A stretch of 64,000 nucleotides of DNA from positions 1 through 64,000 of the forward strand of contig CAWCKT010000055.1 in NCBI GenBank assembly GCA_963796155.1, in the 5' to 3' direction. The notes under the pieces were generated by a model. It had not been told where the DNA came from and made no database searches. It saw only the letters and a program-made list of their open reading frames with translations. This DNA is from AP-15 sp963796155 (GTDB lineage Bacteria > Pseudomonadota > Alphaproteobacteria > ATCC43930 > CGMCC-115725). A program made the translations under genes and the position numbers. Below, in pieces: positions 1 to 10,040 of the stretch (the stretch's first letter is position 1; each line of letters begins with the position of its first letter).

Positions 1-1
1 C

Positions 2-2149
2 GTCCACGAGCTGCTGAAGGCCGATCGGGTCGATCTCGATTATCTGGGGCGCTACACCAACGCAGGGTGGCTGGTGATCCAGGCCCCGGGTATGGCTGAT
101 GACGGACTCTTCGCCCGCAACGAGGCAGGCGAGCCGCTCGTTTTGGAGCCGTCGGGATCGCTCGCGAGCGGCATGATCGCGGGGATTTCGGCCCGTCTTG
201 CGGGTGAGGCGGTGCTGCCTGACGGCCGGCGGGCCGTCCCCGTCTTTCAGCTTCTCGCTGAGCGCTATCTCGACCCCTCTTACGCGCCTGAGGCCGTTGC
301 CGAGACTTGCGGCATTCCGGCCACGACCATCCGGCGGCTCGCCTCTGAGATGGCCCGTGTTGCCTTCGAGCAGGAGATCGAGCTTGCTGTGCCGTGGACC
401 GACTGGGCCGGACGGCGCCATGAATCGATGCGCGGTCGTCCGGTCTCCTTACACGCGATGCGCGGGATTTCTGCCCATTCGAACGGCTTCCAGACCTGCC
501 GCGCGCTGCATCTGCTGCAGCTGCTCCTCGGTACGATCGATGTGCCGGGAGGGTGGCGCTACAAGTCGCCCCATCCAAAGCCATGCCCGCCGGGACCGAA
601 GCCCACCGGCAAGCCCGAGCAGATCGTCCCGGGAAAACCGCTGGCCGGGGTGCCGCTCGGCTACCCGCTCTCACCCGAGGATCTGATCATCGACACCGAA
701 GGAAGACCCGCCCGCATCGACAAGGCCTTCTCTTGGGACGCCCCAATCGCCGCGCACGGCATGATGCAGATGGTCATTGCCAATGCCTGGAAGGGCGACC
801 CGTACCCGATCGACACCCTCTTCATGTACATGGCCAACATGGCGTGGAACTCGGCGATGAACACCGCTGAGACGATGCGGATGCTGACCGACAAGGACCC
901 CGCGACCGGCGGCTACCGCATCCCGCGGATCATCTATTCGGACGCCTATTACTCCGAGACGGTTGCCTATGCCGATTTCGTGCTGCCCGACACTACTTAC
1001 CTCGAGCGCTGGGATTGCATTTCGCTGCTCGACCGTCCGATCGGCTCATCCGAAGGTCCTGCCGATGCGATCCGTCAGCCGATCGTCGCGCCGGATCGCG
1101 ATGTCCGCCCGTTCCAGGACGTGATAATCGAGATCGGCGTGCGGCTAGGGTTACCGGGTTTTGTCACGCCGGAGGGCGCGCCGCGCTACCCCGGCGGTTA
1201 CCCCGACTACATCGTCAATCACGAACGCCGGCCCGGTGTCGGTCCGCTCGGCGGCTGGCGCGGTGCCGAGGGCGATCAGGCGGGGCGAGGCGCGCCCAAC
1301 CCCCGTCAGCTCGAGCGCTATATCGCGAACGGCTGTTTCTGGAAACACGAGCTGCCAAAGGACCAGCAATACTTCAAGCACGCCAACAAGGCCTATCTCG
1401 AAACCGCCATGGCTATGGGACTGATCGATGCGGCCGAACCCATCGTGCTGCAGCTCTATGTCGAGCCTCTGCAACGCTTTCGCCTCGCCGCCCGCGGTCA
1501 CGGCAAGATAGTGGCACCCGAGATACATCGCGAGCGAATCGCGACATATTTCGACCCGCTGCCGTTCTGGTACATGCCGTTAGAGGAAGCGCGCGCCGAC
1601 GGCGCGAGCTTCCCGCTGCATGCGCTGACCCAGCGGCCGATGCAGATGTACCATTCCTGGCATTCGCAGAACGCCTGGCTGCGGCAGATCCTCGGCGACA
1701 ATCGATTGTTCGTGAACCGGGCGAGCGGGCGGGCCCTCGGTCTCGCGGAGGACGACTGGGTTTGGCTGTCGAGCCATAACGGGCGAATTCGCGTCCCGAC
1801 CAAGCTGATGGACGGGGTCAACCAGGATACGGTGTGGACCTGGAACGCGATAGGAAAGCGCGCGGGCGCATGGGACCTTGATCCGGCCTCGCCGGAGTTC
1901 CGCAAGGGATTCCTGCTCAACCATTTGATCTCGGAGCTTCTCCCGCCGGATGGCGGCTACGACTATGCCAACGCCGACCCAATCACCGGCCAGGCTGCCT
2001 GGTACGATCTGCGCGTGCGGATCGAGCGGGCAGCGCCCGGCGAGGCCCATACGACGGTCCCCTCTTTCCCGCTACTCGAACGCCCCGGGTCGCTCGGCGG
2101 CCCACCCGGAATATTGCGATACGGGGCGGGAACCGGACCCAAGGGATAA
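2..2149 (+). CDS. soeA: Molybdopterin oxidoreductase, SoeA/PsrA-like catalytic subunit (5' truncated by window)
   Basis: The reading frame is open from base 2, so the gene starts outside the window; roughly 715 C-terminal residues are visible. The order is that of the DMSO-reductase superfamily: substrate and cofactor domains, then a C-terminal molybdopterin-dinucleotide domain beginning near the segment LHALTQRPMQMYHSWHSQN. The N-terminal 4Fe-4S cysteine motif would lie upstream and is not visible. The gene is followed after 78 bp by a DmsC-type anchor, the arrangement of membrane-bound sulfite dehydrogenase SoeABC or polysulfide reductases. The SoeA assignment is family-level inference; substrate (sulfite, polysulfide, other) cannot be read directly. 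A further anomaly is that no ferredoxin-like B subunit lies between this gene and the anchor. Confidence 0.7.
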   Translation, partial: VHELLKADRVDLDYLGRYTNAGWLVIQAPGMADDGLFARNEAGEPLVLEPSGSLASGMIAGISARLAGEAVLPDGRRAVPVFQLLAERYLDPSYAPEAVAETCGIPATTIRRLASEMARVAFEQEIELAVPWTDWAGRRHESMRGRPVSLHAMRGISAHSNGFQTCRALHLLQLLLGTIDVPGGWRYKSPHPKPCPPGPKPTGKPEQIVPGKPLAGVPLGYPLSPEDLIIDTEGRPARIDKAFSWDAPIAAHGMMQMVIANAWKGDPYPIDTLFMYMANMAWNSAMNTAETMRMLTDKDPATGGYRIPRIIYSDAYYSETVAYADFVLPDTTYLERWDCISLLDRPIGSSEGPADAIRQPIVAPDRDVRPFQDVIIEIGVRLGLPGFVTPEGAPRYPGGYPDYIVNHERRPGVGPLGGWRGAEGDQAGRGAPNPRQLERYIANGCFWKHELPKDQQYFKHANKAYLETAMAMGLIDAAEPIVLQLYVEPLQRFRLAARGHGKIVAPEIHRERIATYFDPLPFWYMPLEEARADGASFPLHALTQRPMQMYHSWHSQNAWLRQILGDNRLFVNRASGRALGLAEDDWVWLSSHNGRIRVPTKLMDGVNQDTVWTWNAIGKRAGAWDLDPASPEFRKGFLLNHLISELLPPDGGYDYANADPITGQAAWYDLRVRIERAAPGEAHTTVPSFPLLERPGSLGGPPGILRYGAGTGPKG

Positions 2150-2227
2150 TCTCGATGCCATCCGAGCCCGAACCGCGACCGGGCGCCGGCCGCTACGACG
2201 GGTAGACCGCCCGCCCTCCCGCTGACT

Positions 2228-3175
2228 ATGCATCCGGCGCTGTCGATCGTCTTCTTCACTACATCGTCGGGTGCTGGTTTCGCGCTCTTGGCGCTGCTCG
2301 GGCTTGGCGCGCCGCTGGGTTTGGTGCCGGAGGGGGCAGGTTTCGGCGGTGTCGCGCTGGCGGTGGCGCTGGCGCTCGCACTCGGTGGACTGGCATCATC
2401 GTCCTTTCATCTTGGGCGGCCCGAGCGAGCCTGGCGCGCATTCTCGCAATGGCGGTCGTCCTGGCTGTCGCGTGAGGGCGTTCTCGCGGTGCTGACCTTT
2501 CTGCCAACGGCGGTCTTCGGCATCGGCTGGGTTTTCTTTGGTGCGACCCGAGGGCTGATCGGCCTATGCGGGATACTCACTGCGGGGCTTGCGGCCGCGA
2601 CGATCTATTGCACCGGCATGATCTACGCGTCGCTGAAACCGATCCATCAATGGCACAATCGATGGGTCGTACCGAACTATTTGGCGCTGGGGTTGATGAG
2701 CGGATGCCTGGTTCTCGACTTTCTCACCCGGTTGTGGTCGGCGCGCTCGGGCGGTATCGCGCTGCTGACCTTGGTCGTTGTGCTTGCCGCCTGGTGGATG
2801 AAGGAACGCTACTGGCGGGTGATCGATACCACATCGGGGCGGAGTACTGCCGCGAGTGCGACCTCGCTCGGCAGCCGCGGTAGAGTGCGCCTGCTCGAGG
2901 CGCCGCACACCGAGGAGAATTACCTGCTGAAGGAGATGGGGTTCCGCATCGCGCGCAAACACCGGGCACAGTTGCGCCGCGTCGCGCGCCTTGCGGCTTT
3001 TGTGGTCCCCGCGGTCGCCAGCTTCTGCGGCCTGTGGCTCGGGGGAGTGATCGGTGGGATCGCGGCCGGGCTCGGCCTAGCGAGTGCAGCACTCGGCCTG
3101 GCCGTCGAACGCTGGCTCTTCTTCGCCGAAGCAAAACACACCGTGATATTGTATTATGGGGCCGATGCGGTTTGA
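2228..3175 (+). CDS. soeC: DmsC/SoeC-family membrane anchor subunit
   Basis: A 315-residue polytopic membrane protein with the DmsC family N-terminus (HPALSIVFFTTSSGAGFALL) and about eight hydrophobic segments. Such subunits bind quinol or quinone and anchor a molybdoenzyme plus iron-sulfur subunit to the cytoplasmic membrane. It lies 78 bp behind the molybdopterin subunit on the same strand and is probably co-transcribed. The conserved stretch around residues 60-70 (SSFHLGRPERAWRAF) fits the family. The annotation as sulfite dehydrogenase subunit C is inferred from the partner gene; a DMSO, thiosulfate or polysulfide reductase anchor is the alternative. The rrn promoter starts only 33 bp after its stop codon. 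Confidence 0.7.
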   Translation: MHPALSIVFFTTSSGAGFALLALLGLGAPLGLVPEGAGFGGVALAVALALALGGLASSSFHLGRPERAWRAFSQWRSSWLSREGVLAVLTFLPTAVFGIGWVFFGATRGLIGLCGILTAGLAAATIYCTGMIYASLKPIHQWHNRWVVPNYLALGLMSGCLVLDFLTRLWSARSGGIALLTLVVVLAAWWMKERYWRVIDTTSGRSTAASATSLGSRGRVRLLEAPHTEENYLLKEMGFRIARKHRAQLRRVARLAAFVVPAVASFCGLWLGGVIGGIAAGLGLASAALGLAVERWLFFAEAKHTVILYYGADAV

Positions 3176-3207
3176 TGGAGCCGAGGCGCCAGCGAGCCGG
3201 ATTTTGG

Positions 3208-3236
3208 TTGACGTGGGGTGGGAGGAGGGCTTATAA
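3208..3236 (+). promoter_or_regulatory. Putative sigma-70 promoter of the rrn operon
   Basis: TTGACG at 3208-3213 and TTATAA at 3231-3236 are separated by exactly 17 bp, a near-ideal housekeeping promoter, in GC-rich surroundings. Transcription would start near 3243 and give a leader of about 170 nt before the mature 16S end. The leader (about 3243-3414) is GC-rich; I see no clear protein gene in it. A reading frame from 3273 crosses into the 16S gene and is rejected. Confidence 0.7.
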
Positions 3237-3414
3237 GCGCGGCCCCTCTGCTTCGGGAAGGTTGCGGGGGGAGTGCTGATTGAGAGGGTGGAGAAGGTGG
3301 GAAGGGATGCGCGGGCGGCGGCGCGGGTCGCCGGATGCTTGCGCGTCTATGCGAGCGTTTTGGAGGCCCTTGGACGGGTCGAGCGCGCTTTTGGGCGAGC
3401 TTTGGCCCGGGATG

Positions 3415-4927
<1,513 letters not shown>

Positions 4928-4933
4928 GGATGT

Positions 4934-5055
4934 CCAGAGGACAGCGATCAGAGGACAGAGATCAGAAATGATGTCTGGCCGATCCTTCCTCCGGGTTTCC
5001 ACAAACGCCAGAGCTTGGCCGATCTGATCTCTGTGTTCCGATCTGTGATCTCTGG
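4934..5055 (+). repeat. Long imperfect inverted repeat in the 16S-tRNA spacer
   Basis: Bases 4934-4966 and 5023-5055 are imperfect reverse complements, about 26 of 33 positions pairing. The left arm is built on repeats of GAGGACAG and ends in ACAGAGATCAGA. The stem would close over a loop of about 56 nt just after the 16S 3' end, so it could be an RNase III processing stem. The remainder of the spacer (5056-5153) contains reiterated GGGGTCGA-type words and no gene. Confidence 0.6.
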
Positions 5056-5153
5056 CAAGCGCCGCCGTCTGCGCATCCCTTCTGCCGAGCCTCGGCCGGC
5101 GGGCCCGCCCTGGGGGTCGATCCCAGGGGTCGAACCTCGGGGTCGAACCTGGG

Positions 5154-5227
5154 GGGCTAGTAGCTCAGCTGGTTAGAGCGCGCGCTTGATAAGCGTGAGG
5201 TCGGAGGTTCAAATCCTCCCTGGCCCA
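5154..5227 (+). tRNA. ileT: tRNA-Ile (GAU)
   Basis: A complete cloverleaf. The acceptor stem pairs GGGCTAG (5154-5160) with CTGGCCC (5220-5226), with discriminator A at 5227; anticodon GAT is at 5188-5190; the T arm reads GGAGGTTCAAATCCTCC. The CCA end is not encoded (CTC follows). The position between 16S and tRNA-Ala is standard for this rrn type. Confidence 0.97.
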
Positions 5228-5237
5228 CTCCTGAAAA

Positions 5238-5290
5238 CAGGAAACAGAGATCAGAAATTCTGTTTTCTGTGTTCTGGTCTCTGTTTTCTG
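5238..5290 (+). repeat. Inverted repeat between tRNA-Ile and tRNA-Ala
   Basis: Bases 5238-5255 and 5273-5290 are near-perfect reverse complements (two mismatches in 18). The left arm contains the exact 12-mer ACAGAGATCAGA, also present at 4955-4966 in the first spacer stem. The hairpin fills almost the whole inter-tRNA gap and could guide processing of the tandem tRNAs. Confidence 0.6.
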
Positions 5291-5293
5291 GCT

Positions 5294-5369
5294 GGGGGTG
5301 TAGCTCAGCTGGGAGAGCGCCTGCTTTGCAAGCAGGAGGTCATCGGTTCGAATCCGTTCACCTCCACCA
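5294..5369 (+). tRNA. alaT: tRNA-Ala (UGC)
   Basis: A complete cloverleaf. The acceptor stem pairs GGGGGTG (5294-5300) with CACCTCC (5359-5365), discriminator A is at 5366 and CCA is encoded at 5367-5369. Anticodon TGC is at 5327-5329. The gene is second of the paired spacer tRNAs typical of alphaproteobacterial rrn operons. Confidence 0.97.
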
Positions 5370-5692
5370 CCGGCAAAGCCAGCTCGGCGAAGCCAAGGAT
5401 CCCGTTGCGGGCGACCGCGACGGGGGGTTGATTGACGGGTGAAGAGAGAGTTGTTGTGACCGAGGCGGACACCGCCCGGCCGGCGCTGCGTGGCGCCCTC
5501 TTGAGGAGGCGATGCCTCGCCTCTGGGAGGGTGCCGGCGAGGCTCGCCGGCGGTGTCCGAGAGAAGTGTCTTCATGCGAGGCCGCCGCTATGGGTCCCCG
5601 CCTGTGCGGGGACGCCGTCCCCGCTGACGCGGGAACGGGGTTTGGCCCTGTGCGCGGCGGTTTTGTGCGGTCTCTGCGGCGACGCGGAGACC
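5370..5692 (+). other. tRNA-Ala to 23S spacer, non-coding
   Basis: This 323 bp spacer has no credible gene. It holds several GC-rich hairpins, including the stem GTCCCCGC...GCGGGGAC near 5593-5612 followed by a related CCCCGCTGACGCGGG word, and a GCCGGCGAGGCTCGCCGGC palindrome near 5532-5550. These resemble dispersed extragenic palindromes or pre-23S processing stems. Confidence 0.5.
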
Positions 5693-6795
5693 GGTGATCA
5701 AGCGCGAGGTAAGGGCATCTGGTGGATGCCTTGGCACTGAGAGGCGATGAAGGACGCGGCACGCTGCGAAAAGCCCGGGGGAGATGCGAGCGATCGGTGA
5801 TCCCGGGATCTCCGAATGGGGCAACCCCTCCCGCAAGGGAGATCACGGTCTGAATTCATAGGGCCGTGAGGCAAACCCGGCGAACTGAAACATCTCAGTA
5901 GCCGGAGGAACAGACATCAACACAATCCTGCTTTTGGCAGGATTGGCGGCGGCGGCGAGCGCCGGCGCTGCGAGATTCCGTCAGTAGTGGCGAGCGAACG
6001 CGGATCAGGCCAGTGGCTCTTGTCTTGGGTACCGGAAGCGCCTGGAACGGCGGGCCGCAGCGGGTGACAGCCCCGTACGGGAAACCGGGACAAGGGTCCG
6101 CGAGTAGGGCGGGACACGAGCCATCCTGTCTGAAGATGGGGGGACCACCCTCCAAGCCTAAATACTCCTCAGTGACCGATAGTGCACCAGTACCGTGAGG
6201 GAAAGGTGAAAAGCACCCCGACGAGGGGAGTGAAAGAGTTCCTGAAACCGGATGCCTACAAGCAGTCGGAGGTCGGGTGGTCCTCGGATCACCGGGCTGA
6301 CGGCGTACCTTTTGTATAATGGGTCAGCGAGTTGGTCTTGGCAGCAAGCTTAAGCCGTTAGGCGCAGGCGCAGCGAAAGCGAGTCCGAATGGGGCGTCCC
6401 AGTTGCCGGGATCAGACCCGAAACCGGGTGATCTAGCCATGGGCAGGTTGAAGGTGCGGTGACACGCACTGGAGGACCGAACCCACTACTGTTGCAAAAG
6501 TAGGGGATGACTTGTGGCTAGGGGTGAAAGGCCAATCAAACCCGGAAATAGCTGGTTCTCCGCGAAATCTATTGAGGTAGAGCGTCGCGTGCTCGCCGCC
6601 GGGGGTAGAGCACTGGATGGGCTAGGGGGGCGCGAGCCTTACCAAACCCAACCAAACTCCGAATACCGGCGAGCGGAGCGCGGCAGTCAGACGGCGGGTG
6701 CTAAGGTCCGTCGTCGAGAGGGGAACAGCCCAGACCGCCAGCTAAGGTCCCCCAGTCGCGGCTAAGTGGGGAAGGATGTGGGAAGGCCAAGACAA

Positions 6796-6853
<58 letters not shown>

Positions 6854-6915
6854 TATCAGCCGTCCGGCGCCGAAAATGTAACGGGGCTCAAGCCGCGCAC
6901 CGAAGCTGCGGATTT

Positions 6916-7354
6916 CGGAGGACAGAAGACAGACGACAGAGGACAGATGGAAGAACGCAAGCGGGTCGTGTCGTTCGAAGATCTCGAGGTCTTCCAGCGC
7001 GCTTACCGCGTGTCACTTGAGATCCATCGTGCAAGCCTGAGGTTCCCGGCGGTGGAGCAGCGTGCTCTGGCCGATCAGATCCGGCGGGCTTCGAAGTCCA
7101 TCTGCGCCAATATCGCCGAAGGCTACGGTCGTCAGAAGCGGTCGAAGCCGGAATTCCGCCGGTTTCTGCAGATGGCGATCGGGTCGAGCGACGAGATGCG
7201 GGTATGGCTGCGCTATGCCCTCGACCTCGACTATATCGATGAGCCGATGTGGCGACAGTGGCGCGAGCAATACCAGACGATCACACGCATGTTGCAGAGC
7301 TTGGCCGACAAGCTTTGAACAATCCGTCGTCTGTCGTCCGTCTTCTGTCCTCCG
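6916..7354 (+). other. 23S rRNA intervening sequence (IVS) in helix 45
   Basis: The insert separates CACCGAAGCTGCGG from the continuation AGCGGAGCGTTCCGTA, which are contiguous around helix 45 (about position 1170) in E. coli-type 23S. Its ends form a 24 bp inverted repeat, 6916-6939 with 7331-7354, having one mismatch that can be a G-U pair. This is the known architecture of rRNA IVSs, where RNase III cuts the terminal stem and the 23S functions as two pieces. The interior codes for a four-helix-bundle protein. Excision itself is inferred from known IVS biology. Confidence 0.9.
6947..7318 (+). CDS. IVS-encoded four-helix-bundle protein (S23 family)
   Basis: A 123-residue protein inside the 23S IVS, beginning right after the left inverted-repeat arm. 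It has the family hallmarks: an N-terminal F-x-D-L-x-V-F-x-R-A motif (residues about 10-19), LADQIRRASKSICANIAEGY (about 41-60) and a FLQMAIGSSDEM segment, all predicted helical. The family is common in IVSs of spirochaetes, Coxiella and proteobacteria and is structurally a pentameric four-helix bundle; its function is not established, with possible roles in rRNA binding or IVS mobility. No strong ribosome-binding site precedes the ATG; the upstream purine-rich arm (GAGGACAG) may serve. Confidence 0.9.
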   Translation: MEERKRVVSFEDLEVFQRAYRVSLEIHRASLRFPAVEQRALADQIRRASKSICANIAEGYGRQKRSKPEFRRFLQMAIGSSDEMRVWLRYALDLDYIDEPMWRQWREQYQTITRMLQSLADKL

Positions 7355-7929
7355 GAGTGGTAGCGGAGCGTTCCGTAGGCCGGCGAAGCAATCGCGCGAG
7401 CGGTTGTGGAGGTATCGGAAGCGCGAATGCTGACATGAGTAGCGGTAATGAGGGTGAGAGACCCTCACGCCGAAAGTCCAAGGGTTCCTGCGCAAGGTTA
7501 ATCCGCGCAGGGTTAGCCGGGCCCCTAAGGCGAGGGCGAAGGCCGTAGCCGATGGGAAGGGGGTCAACATTCCCCCGCCTGCCGGAGCGTGACGAAGGCC
7601 GAAAGTCGTCTCTTCTTATTGGATTGGAGGGGCGGCGCGGGTCTTCCGGGAAACAGCGCCGGCACATAGACCGTACCCCAAACCGACACAGGTGGACGGG
7701 TAGAGCATACCCAGGCGCTTGAGAGAACGGTGTTGAAGGAACTCGGCAAAATGCCCCCGTAACTTCGGGAGAAGGGGGCCCTGCGGTTGCGCAAGCAGCC
7801 GTGGGGGGCACAGAGTTGGGGGTGGCGACTGTTTACTAAAAACACAGGGCTCTGCGAAGTCGCAAGACGACGTATAGGGTCTGACGCCTGCCCGGTGCCG
7901 GAAGGTTAAGAGGAGGGGTGCAAGCTCCC

Positions 7930-8024
<95 letters not shown>

Positions 8025-8279
8025 CGACTTCCCCGCTGTCTCCAACACCGGCTCAGCGAAATTGAATTCTCCGTGAAGATGCGGAGTTCCCGCGGTCAGA
8101 CGGAAAGACCCCGTGCACCTTTACTACAGCTTTGCAGTGGTGTTAGGGAGCATATGTGTAGGATAGGCGGGAGCCGATGAACCCCCGGCGCCAGTTGGGG
8201 GGAGGCAGCCTTGAAATACCGCCCTTATGTTCGCTGGCATCTAACCGCGGCCCGTGAAGCCGGGCCCGGGACCCTGCAT

Positions 8280-8310
<31 letters not shown>

Positions 8311-8452
8311 CAAAAGGTAACGGAGGCGCGCGATGGTGGGCTCAGGCTGGTCGGAAATCAGCTGCGGAGTGCAATGGCACAAGCCCGCCTGACTGCGAGA
8401 GCGACGGCTCGAGCAGAGACGAAAGTCGGCCATAGTGATCCGGTGGTCCCGC

Positions 8453-8506
<54 letters not shown>

Positions 8507-8535
8507 GACGCCCAAGAGTCCATATCGACGGCGTC

Positions 8536-8575
<40 letters not shown>

Positions 8576-8576
8576 G

Positions 8577-8620
<44 letters not shown>

Positions 8621-8955
8621 TGAGCTGGGTTTAGAACGTCGTGAGACAGTTCGGTCCCTATCTGCCGTGGGTGTATGAGACTTGCGAGGCGCTCTCCCCA
8701 GTACGAGAGGACCGGGAGGGACGCACCTCTGGTGGACCGGTTGTGGCGCCAGCCGCACCGCCGGGTAGCTAAGTGCGGACGGGATAACCGCTGAACGCAT
8801 CTAAGCGGGAAACCCTCCTCAAAACCAGGTCTCGCCGAGAGCCGTGGCAGACCACCACGTCGATAGGCCGGAGGTGGAAGCGGGGTAACCCGTGCAGCCA
8901 ACCGGTACTAATCGCTCGATCGGCTTGATCCCGGCGCCGCCCCGGTGGCGCCGCA

Positions 8956-9000
8956 GCGGTGGAACGCGGTTCCACCGCAACGGTGGAACATTGTTCCACC
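8956..9000 (+). repeat. Two tandem hairpins in the 23S-5S spacer
   Basis: GCGGTGGAAC (8956-8965) pairs with GTTCCACCGC (8969-8978), and GGTGGAACA (8982-8990) pairs with TGTTCCACC (8992-9000). Both stems are built from the word GGTGGAAC, so the unit has been duplicated. They sit 25 bp after the 23S end and could mark RNase sites. The rest of 8932-9132 has no recognisable gene. Confidence 0.6.
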
Positions 9001-9132
9001 GGAAACCGCCCGCGTGCAGCGCCAAACCCCCTCCCGGCCAGAGCTTGCCCCTGGCGAAAGCAGGGGGGCCGGCCGCCGCGGCCTCGCCAGACACTTCCCT
9101 CACCTCACACCTCACCCCAAGGGAGCTTTGCC

Positions 9133-9251
9133 GGCCTGGTGGCCATAGCGAGGGGCCAAACACCCGATCCCATCCCGAACTCGGCCGTGAAAACCCTCTG
9201 CGCCCATGGTACTGCCGCTCAAGCGGCGGAAAAGTCGGTCGCCGCCAGGCC
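9133..9251 (+). rRNA. rrf: 5S ribosomal RNA
   Basis: A 119 nt gene. GGCCTGG (9133-9139) pairs with CCAGGCC (9245-9251) as helix I. The conserved loop sequence CCCATCCCGAACTCGG (9168-9183) is present, as is the GCGCCCATGGTACTG region. It lies about 200 bp after the 23S gene, as usual. Confidence 0.95.
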
Positions 9252-9320
9252 CGCCAAACCCCCAACTCTCTCTCCCCCGTCCTCACCCGCTCGCAACGGG
9301 CGGGGATTCAGGTCGACTAT

Positions 9321-9397
<77 letters not shown>

Positions 9398-9420
9398 CTA
9401 CGTCGCGACGGCCTTACTAT

Positions 9421-9702
9421 TCACGGTTCTTTGCGGCAGCGGTCGAGCGTTGCCGCGAACCCGTTCCAAAGCAGACCCTCCGGCAGCAGCCACGGCTTCT
9501 TGACCAAGGTCAGTGTCAATTCGGCCTTCGCGGCGTCGTGCACGAATTCGATCACGCACTCGCCGAGCGGTGTTTGGCTGATGGCGGTGCTGATCGGGCC
9601 TTCTGGGGGATCGTAGACGATGCCGTACTCAGCACGCCCGAATTCCTTCATGCGGGTCAAGATCGACGGTGTCACGCCCGAGAAGGTGCGGGTACTGGGC
9701 AT
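9421..9702 (-). CDS. Unrecognised 93-residue protein, last gene of the ATPase operon
   Basis: I do not recognise the family. The protein appears soluble, with no signal peptide or membrane segment and mixed alpha/beta character (for example YGIVYDPPEGPIST, then LTLTLVKKPWLLPEGL). The ATG at 9702 overlaps the upstream stop by one base (TGATG); an in-frame GTG at 9705 is an alternative start with a 4 bp overlap. That translational coupling argues that it belongs to the operon and is expressed. It ends 24 bp from the fMet tRNA, which runs the other way. Confidence 0.65.
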   Translation of the reverse strand: MPSTRTFSGVTPSILTRMKEFGRAEYGIVYDPPEGPISTAISQTPLGECVIEFVHDAAKAELTLTLVKKPWLLPEGLLWNGFAATLDRCRKEP

Positions 9703-10040
9703 CACCGTGGCTCCGATGTTGAGCGCGTCACGCGGTCAGCGGCGCGGTAACGCCGCTCCAGATCGTCGAGAAAGCGGCCGACTTGCCGCATCGCGGAATG
9801 GCCGGCCCAGCGCGAAAGCAGCTTCGCTCCGCCGGGCGCGAGGACGACAGCGCCGGCGAGCAGGAACGGAGTCCCGAGCACACCCGGCACGACGAGGCCG
9901 ACAACACCGGCGGTTATCAGCAGCCAGCCGGCGTCTTTCGGCAACCGCTCGACGCGGACCCGCGTAAGCTCCTGGGACGCAGATTCGTCCTGCGCTGGCT
10001 CGGGCACCGGCGCGGCACTGCCCGAGGACGCTCTCTTCAT
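9702..10040 (-). CDS. Small membrane protein with a glycine-rich hydrophobic hairpin
   Basis: A 112-residue protein: a charged, proline-rich N-terminus (about 1-35), then a hydrophobic stretch (GWLLITAGVVGLVVPGVLGT followed by PFLLAGAVVLAPGG, residues about 38-72) that can form two helices, then a basic amphipathic tail containing RFLDDLERRYRAADRV. It overlaps the upstream ATPase-like gene by 4 bp, so expression is probably coupled. The pattern resembles small PGP-motif membrane proteins, but I cannot name a family. It may be an accessory subunit of the ATPase pair. Confidence 0.75.
   Translation of the reverse strand: MKRASSGSAAPVPEPAQDESASQELTRVRVERLPKDAGWLLITAGVVGLVVPGVLGTPFLLAGAVVLAPGGAKLLSRWAGHSAMRQVGRFLDDLERRYRAADRVTRSTSEPR

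Noticed and set aside
2155..2205. 16-codon frame between the molybdoenzyme and anchor genes
   Set aside because: Too short and without cysteine motifs; cannot be shown to be a remnant of the iron-sulfur subunit.
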